From assembly GCA_019683665.1 (NCBI GenBank), contig JADGIB010000076.1, positions 1-12,637 of the forward strand: DNA of 12,637 nucleotides. Reading direction: 5' to 3'. The DNA comes from Solirubrobacteraceae bacterium (GTDB taxonomy: Bacteria; Actinomycetota; Thermoleophilia; Solirubrobacterales; Solirubrobacteraceae). Under the pieces are notes generated by a model. The model worked only from the letters and a program-made list of their open reading frames with translations, was not told where the DNA came from and did no database searches. Every line of letters begins with the position of its first letter. Positions within the stretch are counted from its first letter, which is position 1. Of the stretch, positions 6,129 through 12,549 are shown piece by piece. Made by a program: the position numbers and the translations under genes.

Positions 6129-7439
6129 TCAGACCCGGACGCACGCCACCCCGAGATGGCGTGCGACCCCTTCGAGCGCCGGGCCGAGCGCCCCCGGCGT
6201 GGCGGACGAGTGGTGGTTGGCCCCGGCCCGGCACCAGTCGGCCCAGGCCCGGAGGCCCCGGTCGAACCGGAAGCCGCCGTTGGCGGTCCCGGTGGCCGGG
6301 AAGGCCCGGCCGGTGAACGCGCCCTCGGCGACGATCATCCGGAAGCCGTCCCCGACCTGGGCGAACGCGGCGAGCGTCGCCGGCCCGGCCGGCGCGGTGA
6401 GGACCGCGCAGGCCCCGACGTGGGGGTCAGCGGCGTACCAGTCGTTGGCGACGAGCCGCGGCCGGGCCCCGGGCGCGAGCGCGAGGTCGAACTCGCCCGA
6501 CGAGGCGAGCACGAGCTCCCCGGTCTCGTAGTCGACCGCCTCCAGCTCGTGGTACTGGGCCGCGCCGCCGAGCAGCTTCGTCGCGAGCATCGCCACGGCG
6601 GTGAGCACGTCGCCGACCTCGGTCCACGGCACGCCGTTCGTCGTGGCCCGCCCGAGCGCGAACGACGGCGCGATCCCGATCTCCGGGCCGAAGCGGATCT
6701 CCGGCACGTGCCCGTTCAGGGCACCGGCGTCGAGCCGGTGGCGGGCGACGAGGTCGTCGATCGCGCACGCGGCGCGCAGCGACCGCTCCAGGCCGTCGCC
6801 CGCGATCTCGACGTCGTAGCGCGCCCGGGTCTCGGCCTCGAGCTCCCGGACCCGGTCGTCGTCGACGGCCACGTAGAGCTCCCGCACCTCGGCCGGGTCG
6901 ATCGGGACGAGCTCGATCCCGGTCGCCGACCGCAGCAGCGCGTCGTCGGCGTCGACGCACGCGTACCCGTCGAGCGGGCGGCCGACGCGGCCGATCCGCG
7001 CGCGCCGCAGCCGCCCCGCGGCGGCCGCGACCCGCAGGGCCTCGGCGACGGCGTCGATCGTGGCCGGGTCGTCGATCCGCCCCAGCACGAGCTCGAACGG
7101 CCGCCCCTCGCGCACGAGCAGGGAGGTGAGCATCGGCGCGCCGACGGTCGCCCCCTCGGTCGTGATCGCGGCGTGGTCGAAGCCGGAGGGCAGCGCGCCG
7201 CGGTGGGCGGCCCAGACCACGACCGGCCGGTCGCCGAGGAGCGGCAGCGTCCAGGCCGGCGGCGTCGCCATCGTCTGCAGGACGAGCGTCGCGTCGGCGT
7301 CCTCGGGCGCCACCCACTCGACGCCGGGCAGCGCCCGCCGCACGGCCTCGCCGATCGCGGCACGATCGGCCCGCAGGTCGTAGGGCACCGAGGACTCCCA
7401 GAAATCCCAGTAGGGCTCGACGAGCGTGACCCGAGGCAT
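6129..7439 (-). CDS. L-fucose/L-arabinose isomerase-fold protein (putative sugar isomerase)
   Basis: 436 aa. The overall pattern is that of the L-fucose/L-arabinose isomerase-like family (COG2407 type): an N-terminal alpha/beta half with VVVWAAHRGALPSGF (~73-87), a middle region with TTNGVPWTEVGDVLTAVAMLATKLLGG in two pieces (~266-292), YHELEAVDYETGELVLASSGEFD (~296-318), and a C-terminal GANHHSS (406-412) where family members place a metal or substrate histidine. Known enzymes interconvert aldose and ketose on a divalent metal. One oddity: the position that often reads H-x-G in the 'E...D...H.G' segment is SSG here (313-315), so either ligands differ or the enzyme does something else. The start ATG at 7439 gives MPRVTLVEPYWDFWES; the upstream frame crosses the divergent promoter. 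This is a monocistronic or first gene of the minus-strand blocks. Confidence 0.62.
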   Translation of the reverse strand: MPRVTLVEPYWDFWESSVPYDLRADRAAIGEAVRRALPGVEWVAPEDADATLVLQTMATPPAWTLPLLGDRPVVVWAAHRGALPSGFDHAAITTEGATVGAPMLTSLLVREGRPFELVLGRIDDPATIDAVAEALRVAAAAGRLRRARIGRVGRPLDGYACVDADDALLRSATGIELVPIDPAEVRELYVAVDDDRVRELEAETRARYDVEIAGDGLERSLRAACAIDDLVARHRLDAGALNGHVPEIRFGPEIGIAPSFALGRATTNGVPWTEVGDVLTAVAMLATKLLGGAAQYHELEAVDYETGELVLASSGEFDLALAPGARPRLVANDWYAADPHVGACAVLTAPAGPATLAAFAQVGDGFRMIVAEGAFTGRAFPATGTANGGFRFDRGLRAWADWCRAGANHHSSATPGALGPALEGVARHLGVACVRV

Positions 7440-7444
7440 CGGTG

Positions 7445-7467
7445 GGCGACCGTACCAGTTGCGGGCC
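7445..7467. promoter_or_regulatory. Weak operator-like site (copy C2) facing the isomerase-like gene
   Basis: The ACCAGT core at 7454-7459 is embedded in partial arms: GGCGACCGT before it and TGCGGGCC after it. It abuts the strong site at 7468 exactly end to end, with cores 23 bp apart, about two helical turns. It ends 5 bases before the minus-strand ATG at 7439, the same spacing as the 12480-12503 site has to its gene. About 15 of 23 positions agree with the consensus, so it may be coincidence. Confidence 0.35.
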
Positions 7468-7491
7468 GGAAACGTTGCCAGTAACGTTTCG
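7468..7491. promoter_or_regulatory. Operator in the divergent promoter region (copy C)
   Basis: The halves GGAAACGTTGCC (7468-7479) and AGTAACGTTTCG (7480-7491) form an inverted repeat with arms GAAACGTT and AACGTTTC matching perfectly. It lies in the 58-bp gap between divergent start codons (minus 7439, plus 7498), 6 bases from the plus-strand ATG. It is one of three close copies in the window and is well placed to control both directions. Confidence 0.78.
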
Positions 7492-7497
7492 CGTGCG

Positions 7498-8610
7498 ATG
7501 ACCGACCCCATGATCGCCTTCTCGGACGCGTTGGGTCGGCGCGTCCGGATGGGCTCCTGGCAGGACCAGCGGATCTCGACCTACCGCAAGATCCACGAGG
7601 CGATCGACGACGGTCGCTGGGACGACGCCGCGCTGCTGGCGAACTACTTCGTCGAGGAGGCGAGCGTCTGCTACGGCATCTACCGCCAGTGGATCCCGGA
7701 CATCAAGCGGTTCATGGCCGACAACGGCGTGCCGAAGACGGAGATCGAGGCCGCCGAGGCCCGCATCGTCGAGAAGCTCGCCCTTCCCGACGGCACGCCC
7801 TGGAACCACCTGCGCCAGTGGCACCTCGTCCACGAGGCGTGCGAGCGCCTCGTCGCCCACGTCTACCGCGAGGAGGCCGACGCCGCCCACGCCGCGCTCG
7901 ACGAGCTGAAGGAGACGTGGCGGCGCTGCCACGACCGCGACGTCGACCACACCTACGGGCTGATGAGCGAGCTCGTCGCCCGGCTCGGCGAGTCCGCGCT
8001 GGGGCGGATGTGGGAGCGCGTCCTGCTGCCGCTGTTCGCCTGGCGCTACGAGAAGTTCGACATCGACAAGTACCCGTGGGACGAGGGCCTCGAGGTCCTG
8101 ATGACCGTCGCGTGCGAGGCGATGCGCGGCCACCTCTGCGGCCCCGAGCGCACCGGCGACTTCGAGCTGATCGAGACCGACGACCGGTTCATCCTGCGCT
8201 TCGACCCGTGCGGGTCGGGCGGGCGCATCCCCCGCGGCGACGTCATCGAGGGCACGCCGCCCCGGACCGAGCCGCCGTACGACTGGTCGGTGTCGGCCGA
8301 GCCCCACACCTGGAACCACGGCCAGACCGGCATCTGCCACTACTGCACGCACTGCATCTATCTCATGGAGGAGATCCCGATCGACCGGTTCGGCTACCCG
8401 GTCCGGGTCGTCGACCCGCCGCGCCTCGGCGAGACCGAGCCGGACGGCTCCCCCAAGAAATGCCAGTGGCAGATGTTCAAGGACCCGACCGCGGTGCCCG
8501 AGGAGTACTACGAGCGGGTCGGCCGCACGAAGCCGACCGCGTTCGGCTCCAAGGCCCACTCGGCCGACGACCTGCCCGACATCACCGTCGCCATGCCCGG
8601 CGCGGGCTGA
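7498..8610 (+). CDS. Conserved-looking cysteine-rich protein of unknown function
   Basis: 370 aa, soluble, no signal peptide or membrane segment seen. I do not recognise the family. Residues ~25-165 are helical and charged, rich in His and Trp (HLRQWHLVHEACERL at 104-118, HDRDVDHTYG at 145-154). The C-terminal half has RFDPCGSGGR (234-243), HTWNHGQTG (270-278), then CHYCTHC (Cys280, 283, 286) and a later Cys322 in KKCQWQMF. The CxxCxxC set with nearby histidines looks like a metal site (zinc or iron-sulfur) or a thiol chemistry centre. The start ATG at 7498 was chosen because the longer frame to 7426 crosses the divergent operator. No Shine-Dalgarno precedes it, so a leaderless message is likely. 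ATG 7510 is an alternative. It forms an operon with the amidohydrolase 22 bases downstream, suggesting a role in the same pathway; possibilities are an unusual hydro-lyase or isomerase, or a metal-dependent sensor. Confidence 0.85.
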   Translation: MTDPMIAFSDALGRRVRMGSWQDQRISTYRKIHEAIDDGRWDDAALLANYFVEEASVCYGIYRQWIPDIKRFMADNGVPKTEIEAAEARIVEKLALPDGTPWNHLRQWHLVHEACERLVAHVYREEADAAHAALDELKETWRRCHDRDVDHTYGLMSELVARLGESALGRMWERVLLPLFAWRYEKFDIDKYPWDEGLEVLMTVACEAMRGHLCGPERTGDFELIETDDRFILRFDPCGSGGRIPRGDVIEGTPPRTEPPYDWSVSAEPHTWNHGQTGICHYCTHCIYLMEEIPIDRFGYPVRVVDPPRLGETEPDGSPKKCQWQMFKDPTAVPEEYYERVGRTKPTAFGSKAHSADDLPDITVAMPGAG

Positions 8611-8612
8611 CC

Positions 8613-8620
8613 AGGAGGAG
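8613..8620 (+). promoter_or_regulatory. Shine-Dalgarno for the amidohydrolase
   Basis: AGGAGGAG sits 12 bases before the ATG at 8633, in the 22-base gap after the preceding stop. It is a strong site with rather long spacing, and contrasts with the SD-less starts that directly follow the operators in this window. Confidence 0.7.
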
Positions 8621-8632
8621 AGCGACCCCACG

Positions 8633-9505
8633 ATGGCCGAACTCGCATTCGTCGACACGCACGTCCACTTCTGGGACCTCAACCACCCGAAGACGCACTA
8701 CGCGTGGCTGCAGCCCGGGTGGGTCCACCCGATCCTCGGCGACATCGAGCGGATGAAGGTGCCGCTCTACAGCGGCAACGAGTACGCCGCCGACATCGCC
8801 GGGTGCAACGTCACGAAGGCCGTGCACGTGCAGGCCGCCCTCGGCAGCGAGGACCCGGTCGACGAGACGATCTGGCTGCAGGAGCAGCACGAGCAGACCG
8901 GGTGGCCGCACGCGATCGTCGCCGACGCGCGGCTGGACGCCGACGACCTCTCCGAGGTCCTCGACCGGCACGCCGACGCGTCGCCGCTGCTGCGCGGCAT
9001 CCGCGACTTCGGCCAGGGCGACTACCTCGTCGACCCGGCCTGGGCGCGGGGCTACGCGATGCTCGGCGAGCGCGGCCTCGTCTGCGACCTCGACTGCCAC
9101 TGGGAGAACATGCACAAGGCGCGCGACCTCGCGCGCAAGCACCCAGAGACGGTCATGGTCCTCGACCACGCCGGCTTCCCCCTCGAGCGCACGCCCGAGT
9201 ACTTCGAGAACTGGAAGCGCGGGATGAACACGCTGGCCGAGGCCGAGAGCGTCGTCTGCAAGATCTCCGGCCTGGCCATGTGCGACAACGACTGGACCGT
9301 CGACTCGATCCGGCCGTGGTTCGAGCACTGCGTCGAGGCCTTCGGGATCGAGCGCTGCTTCCTCGGCACGAACTGGCCCGTCGACAAGCTCTACAGCGAC
9401 TACGAGACGGTCATCGACGCGTACGCGGAGATCGCCTCCCAGTACTCGCGCGACGAGCAGGTCGCGCTGTTCTCGGCCAACGCCGAGCGGATCTACCGGA
9501 TCTGA
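8633..9505 (+). CDS. Amidohydrolase_2 family enzyme, probable sugar-lactone or related hydrolase
   Basis: 290 aa TIM-barrel hydrolase of the amidohydrolase-related/COG3618 type, which includes L-fuconolactonase and 2-pyrone-4,6-dicarboxylate lactonase. The N-terminal strand DTHVHFWDL (8-16) supplies His10 and His12. LRGIRDF (120-126), CDLDCHW (151-157), VLDHAGFP (177-183) with His179, CKISGL (209-214) and LGTNWPVDKLY (244-254) follow in family order. In many members the last motif reads G-[ST]-D with a catalytic Asp; Asn247 occupies it here, a variant I recall from other members of this broad family. Nothing indicates truncation. The genomic setting (SDRs, an MR/MLE enzyme, an isomerase-like protein) favours opening of an aldonolactone (inference). 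Hydrolysis or decarboxylation of a different cyclic acid is possible. Confidence 0.85.
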   Translation: MAELAFVDTHVHFWDLNHPKTHYAWLQPGWVHPILGDIERMKVPLYSGNEYAADIAGCNVTKAVHVQAALGSEDPVDETIWLQEQHEQTGWPHAIVADARLDADDLSEVLDRHADASPLLRGIRDFGQGDYLVDPAWARGYAMLGERGLVCDLDCHWENMHKARDLARKHPETVMVLDHAGFPLERTPEYFENWKRGMNTLAEAESVVCKISGLAMCDNDWTVDSIRPWFEHCVEAFGIERCFLGTNWPVDKLYSDYETVIDAYAEIASQYSRDEQVALFSANAERIYRI

Positions 9506-9512
9506 CCTCCGG

Positions 9513-9544
9513 CCGGCGGGCTCACCACATGGTGAGCCCGCCGG
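9513..9544. terminator. Hairpin between convergent genes, probable bidirectional terminator
   Basis: A 14-bp perfect stem (CCGGCGGGCTCACC at 9513-9526 and its complement at 9531-9544) closes a 4-base loop ACAT. It lies 7 bases beyond the amidohydrolase stop and includes the last codons and stop (9522-9524) of the oppositely oriented SDR. There is no T-tract on either side, as is common in high-GC actinomycetes. It would stop or stabilise transcripts from both sides. Confidence 0.75.
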
Positions 9545-10265
9545 AGACGTTCATCGCCTCGCCGGTCATGTACGAGCTGTCGTCCGACAGCAGGAACCAG
9601 ATCGCGCCGGCGCACTCGGCGGGCGAGGCGCCGCGGCGCAGCGGGACGCCGGCCTCCCGCGCCTGCGAGAGCTCCTGCGGCGTGATGCCGCGCAGCCGCG
9701 CCACCTCCTCGAGGACCGCGTCCTGCATCGGCGTGTCGATGATGCCGGGGCAGATCGCGTTGACGCGGATCCCGCGCGGCGCCAGCGCGTAGGCGAACGA
9801 GCGCGTGATCGACAGGATCGCGGTCTTCGAGGCCGCGTACACCGCGGTCTCGACCGTCGACGCGAGCTTGGCCGAGCTCGACGAGAGGTTCACGATCGCG
9901 CCGCCGTCGCGCAGCCGCGGGCCGAGCTGCTGGCAGAGGAAGAAGATCGACTCCGCGTTGACGGCGAAGACGTCCCGCCAGTCCCGGCGGCTGGCCTCGA
10001 GGATCGGCAGCAGCCGGATGATGCCGTGGCTGTTGACGAGGTAGTCGGCCCCGTCGCCGGCCTCGGCGACCGCGGCGACGCCCGCCTCGCCGGCCAGGTC
10101 GACCGCGAGCGTCCGCGCGCCCGCGGCGGCGAGCTCGGCCAGGCCGTCCGCGTCGCGGTCGACCGCGAGCACCTCGACGCCCTCGGCCAGCAGCCGCTCG
10201 GCGACCGCCCGCCCGATCCCTCGCGCGGCGCCGGTCACGACGCCGCGCCTTCCAGCTCTGCTCAT
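9522..10265 (-). CDS. Short-chain dehydrogenase/reductase (SDR), third paralogue
   Basis: 247 aa. TGAARGIG (11-18), Asp36 (NAD preference), AVDLAGE (54-60), Asn103 (AVNAES), the Ser128-131 run in LSSSSAK, Tyr143 and Lys147 (YAASK), PGIIDTPM (173-180) and the C-terminus NVSGGLTMW are present. The NNAG motif is altered to NSHG (78-81). Its ATG overlaps the stop of the MmgE/PrpD-like gene (ATGA). It ends the enolase-superfamily/MmgE-like/SDR transcript, and its terminal codons double as one arm of the terminator hairpin. The resemblance to 2-keto-3-deoxy-sugar-acid dehydrogenases (SDR next to an acid-sugar dehydratase) is contextual; substrate unknown. Confidence 0.93.
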   Translation of the reverse strand: MSRAGRRGVVTGAARGIGRAVAERLLAEGVEVLAVDRDADGLAELAAAGARTLAVDLAGEAGVAAVAEAGDGADYLVNSHGIIRLLPILEASRRDWRDVFAVNAESIFFLCQQLGPRLRDGGAIVNLSSSSAKLASTVETAVYAASKTAILSITRSFAYALAPRGIRVNAICPGIIDTPMQDAVLEEVARLRGITPQELSQAREAGVPLRRGASPAECAGAIWFLLSDDSSYMTGEAMNVSGGLTMW

Positions 10266-11347
10266 GCGCGTTCCCCCTCCGTCTCGAGCAGGTGGACCGG
10301 CGGAGGGTCGTCGGGGTTCAGCCTCCGCCACTTCGCCACGAGGTCGTCGTCGGCCAGCGGCGCCGCCTCGGCGCGCTCGGCGGTGCGCCCGTCGACGGTC
10401 ACGCGCGCGACCGGCCCGGCCCGCAGCCGCACCCGCCCGGTGAGGGCGGCGACGTCCGGGTCGGCGTGTAGCCCCGGCTCGCCGGGATCGCGGCCGAGCA
10501 GCGTCGCCGCGACCGCGTGCTCGGCGCTCCACCAGGCCGCCTCGTCGTCGCGCGGCCGGGGGTCGGAGGCGAGCGCGAGGACGGCCTCGGGGACCTCGAC
10601 GTCGACGGGCCCGCCCGGGGGCGGCCCAGCCACTTCGGCCGCGGCCTCGACGAGCGCCTGGCAGAAGCCGTTCGTGCCGTGGCGGCGGAACGTCGTCTCC
10701 GCGATCGCGGGCGGCGCCGGGGCCAGCAGGAGGTCGGGGTCGCCGCCCGTCGCGGCGAACAGCCCGCGCGGGTGCTCGAGCCCGAGGCGGGTGGCCGGCA
10801 GCGCGGTCGCCCGGGCGCAGCGGATCGCGGTCTGCGCCGCGTGGTCGCGGTGGAGCGCGCGGGTGCCGCTGCGCTCGAGGAGCGCGACGATCGAGCCGCC
10901 CGCGACCGAGATCGCGTGCCCGGCCGCGGCGACCGGGTCGGCGCCGAGGCCGAGCGCGGCGGCGACGGCGCCGCCGACCGTGCCGGCGGTCGCGGTCGCG
11001 TGCCAGTGGCGGCGGTGGTCGGGGCCGAGCGCCCGGCCCAGCCGGGCGGTCACCTCGTAGCCGGCGGCCGCGGCGCGCCAGCGCTCGTCGCCCTCGGCGC
11101 CGGTGGCGAGCACGACCGTCCACACGATCGCGCCCGGGTGGGTGAGCGACGGCCAGTGCAGGTCGTCGCGGTCGAGCAGCGCCGCGGCCGCCGCGTCGCC
11201 GACCCCGGCGGGGGCGACGCGCCGCCCCGCCGTGCGGCAGGCGAGGTGGTCGAAGAGGGCGCGTCCGCCCGCGGCGCGCGCCGTCTGCGGGTCGCACGCG
11301 TCGAGGGCCACGGCGACGAGCCGCTCCGTGAGTGGCTCGCCGGTCAC
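10262..11347 (-). CDS. MmgE/PrpD family protein, shortened
   Basis: 361 aa from GTG 11347, which overlaps the upstream stop as GTGA. Family members are usually ~440-490 aa, so about 100 residues are missing. Recognisable pieces are FDHLACRTAGR (32-42; usually D-x-L-x-x-x-x-x-G), HPGAIVWTVVLATGAEG (70-86), the HWHATATAGTVGGAVAAALGLGAD region (114-137, the family core), a His-Ala-Ile-Ser helix (144-147), FRRHGTNGFCQALVEAA (usually P-x-K-x-x-P-x-C-x-x-x-H) and WWSAEHAVAATLLG near the C-terminal domain. Characterised members are 2-methylcitrate dehydratase, cis-aconitate decarboxylase and iminodisuccinate epimerase, all acting on carboxylic acids. Position between an MR/MLE enzyme and an SDR fits an acid intermediate. 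Whether it is active is uncertain, given the shortening and degenerate catalytic segments. Confidence 0.82.
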   Translation of the reverse strand: MTGEPLTERLVAVALDACDPQTARAAGGRALFDHLACRTAGRRVAPAGVGDAAAAALLDRDDLHWPSLTHPGAIVWTVVLATGAEGDERWRAAAAGYEVTARLGRALGPDHRRHWHATATAGTVGGAVAAALGLGADPVAAAGHAISVAGGSIVALLERSGTRALHRDHAAQTAIRCARATALPATRLGLEHPRGLFAATGGDPDLLLAPAPPAIAETTFRRHGTNGFCQALVEAAAEVAGPPPGGPVDVEVPEAVLALASDPRPRDDEAAWWSAEHAVAATLLGRDPGEPGLHADPDVAALTGRVRLRAGPVARVTVDGRTAERAEAAPLADDDLVAKWRRLNPDDPPPVHLLETEGERA

Positions 11348-12474
11348 GTCAGCCGGTAGCGCTCGAGCACCGACTCGCGGACCTCGACGCCGAGGCCGGG
11401 ACGGCGCGGCACCTCGATCCAGCCGTCGCGCTGGGCGATCGGCTCCTCGACGAGCTCGTGCTGCATCGGGTTCTCGTCGGGCTTGAGCTCCTGCAGCAGG
11501 CACCGGGGCGTGAAGGCCGACAGCGCGATCGAGGCGGCGGTGTTGACCGCGCTCGACCACGCGTGCGAGTTGAACCAGATGTCGGCGCGCTCGACGAGCT
11601 CGATGACCTTGAGCGCGCCGGTGATCCCCTCGGCCCGCCCGACGTCGCAGCCGATGACGTCGATCGTGCCGGTCGCGATGAGCCGCGCGAACCCGTCCGC
11701 GTCCCACTCGCGCTCGCCGCCGGCGATGAGCGTGGTCACGTGCTGGCGCAGGCGCCGGTGGCCGGCGACGTCCTCGGGTTCCAGCGGCTCCTCGATCCAG
11801 TGCAGCCCGTGCTCCTCGAAGGCCTGGGTGCGGCGGATGGCCTCCGACACGTCCCAGGTGAGCGCCTGGCCGCGGTCCATCATGATCCAGGCGTCCGGCC
11901 CGACCGCCTCGCGCAGGAGCCGCACGAACTCGACGTCGCGCGCGAGCTCGTAGCCGAGGTGCGTCTCGCCCTTCTTGCCCATGCCGATCTTCACGCCGCG
12001 GTAGCCCTGCTCGCGGACGTAGCGGCCGTGGCGCTCGGCCTCGTGCTCGAGCGACGGGTGGAAGACGTGGGTGGAGGCGACGGCGGGCAGCCGCTCGCGG
12101 CAGGCGCCGCCGAGCAGCGCGATCAGCGGCTGGCCGAGCAGCTTGCCCTTGAGGTCCCAGAGCGCGATGTCGATGGCCGAGAGGGCGAACGCGGCCACGC
12201 CCCCGCGGTGCCCGGGCCACCAGGTCGCCTTCTTGATCCGGCGCCAGGTGGCGACGTTCTCGAGCGGGTCGGTCCCGACGACGAGCTCGGCCATCCCCTC
12301 GACGAGCTGCGCCGTCGCGCGGGTGACGTCGGGGAACATCGTGATCGCCTCGCCCCAGCCGACGGTGCCGTCGTCGGCCTCGACCCGCGCGAACAGGAGG
12401 TGGCGGAGGTTGTCGTTGTCGTTCGGCTCCGGATAGCGGACGGCGAACGTGGTGACGGATCGGACCCGGGGCAT
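11344..12474 (-). CDS. Enolase-superfamily (mandelate racemase/muconate lactonizing type) enzyme, probable acid-sugar dehydratase or racemase
   Basis: 376 aa, usual for the group. The N-terminal capping domain includes GTVGWGEAITMFPD (36-49). The barrel residues follow mandelate racemase order: Lys162 in GVKIGMGKKG, metal ligands Asp200 (IMMDRGQAL), Glu228 (WIEEPLEPED) and Glu254 (AGGE), the Asp277 (IGCDVG)-His304 (NSHAW) dyad, and Glu329 (QELKPDENP). This dyad defines the MR subgroup, whose members dehydrate or epimerise sugar acids. The second lysine of the K-x-K pair is Gly164. The start at 12474 (MPRVRSVTTFAVRY) lacks a clear Shine-Dalgarno and lies 5 bases from an operator. GTG of the next gene overlaps its TGA. 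Dehydration of an aldonate to a 2-keto-3-deoxy acid is the likeliest role (inference). Confidence 0.9.
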   Translation of the reverse strand: MPRVRSVTTFAVRYPEPNDNDNLRHLLFARVEADDGTVGWGEAITMFPDVTRATAQLVEGMAELVVGTDPLENVATWRRIKKATWWPGHRGGVAAFALSAIDIALWDLKGKLLGQPLIALLGGACRERLPAVASTHVFHPSLEHEAERHGRYVREQGYRGVKIGMGKKGETHLGYELARDVEFVRLLREAVGPDAWIMMDRGQALTWDVSEAIRRTQAFEEHGLHWIEEPLEPEDVAGHRRLRQHVTTLIAGGEREWDADGFARLIATGTIDVIGCDVGRAEGITGALKVIELVERADIWFNSHAWSSAVNTAASIALSAFTPRCLLQELKPDENPMQHELVEEPIAQRDGWIEVPRRPGLGVEVRESVLERYRLT

Positions 12475-12479
12475 TGCTC

Positions 12480-12503
12480 GGATACGCTACCAGAAACGAT
12501 TCC
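12480..12503. promoter_or_regulatory. Operator upstream of the enolase-superfamily gene (copy D)
   Basis: The halves GGATACGCTACC (12480-12491) and AGAAACGATTCC (12492-12503) share the CCAG core and 12-bp CG spacing with the sites at 3493 and 7468. It ends 5 bases before the minus-strand ATG, so repressor bound here would cover the start region. The outer GGA and TCC are symmetric in this copy. Confidence 0.75.
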
Positions 12504-12549
12504 ACCCGGTCTGGCCCGCTCGCGCGCCTCCGCCTTCACGCCGCGCGCC

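Noticed and set aside
6106..6234. N-terminal extension of the SDR starting at 6105
   Set aside because: The extension would overlap the isomerase-like gene, has no SDR similarity and crosses the operator-like palindrome.
7426..7497. Upstream start at 7426 for the cysteine-rich protein
   Set aside because: It would translate through the divergent operator and into the opposite gene's start. The ATG at 7498 is the natural choice.
6427..8682. Very long minus-strand open frame opposite the plus-strand genes
   Set aside because: It is antisense to two genes with coherent motifs and partly an off-frame shadow of the isomerase-like gene.
10262..12505. A fusion protein of the MmgE/PrpD-like region with upstream sequence
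   Set aside because: Residues before GTG 11347 are off-frame translation of the enolase-superfamily gene. The GTGA overlap gives a normal separate start.
12504..12549. GC-rich repeats such as GCCCGC...GCGGGC near the right edge as a terminator
   Set aside because: The complementary segments are short and imperfect and are expected by chance at this composition.
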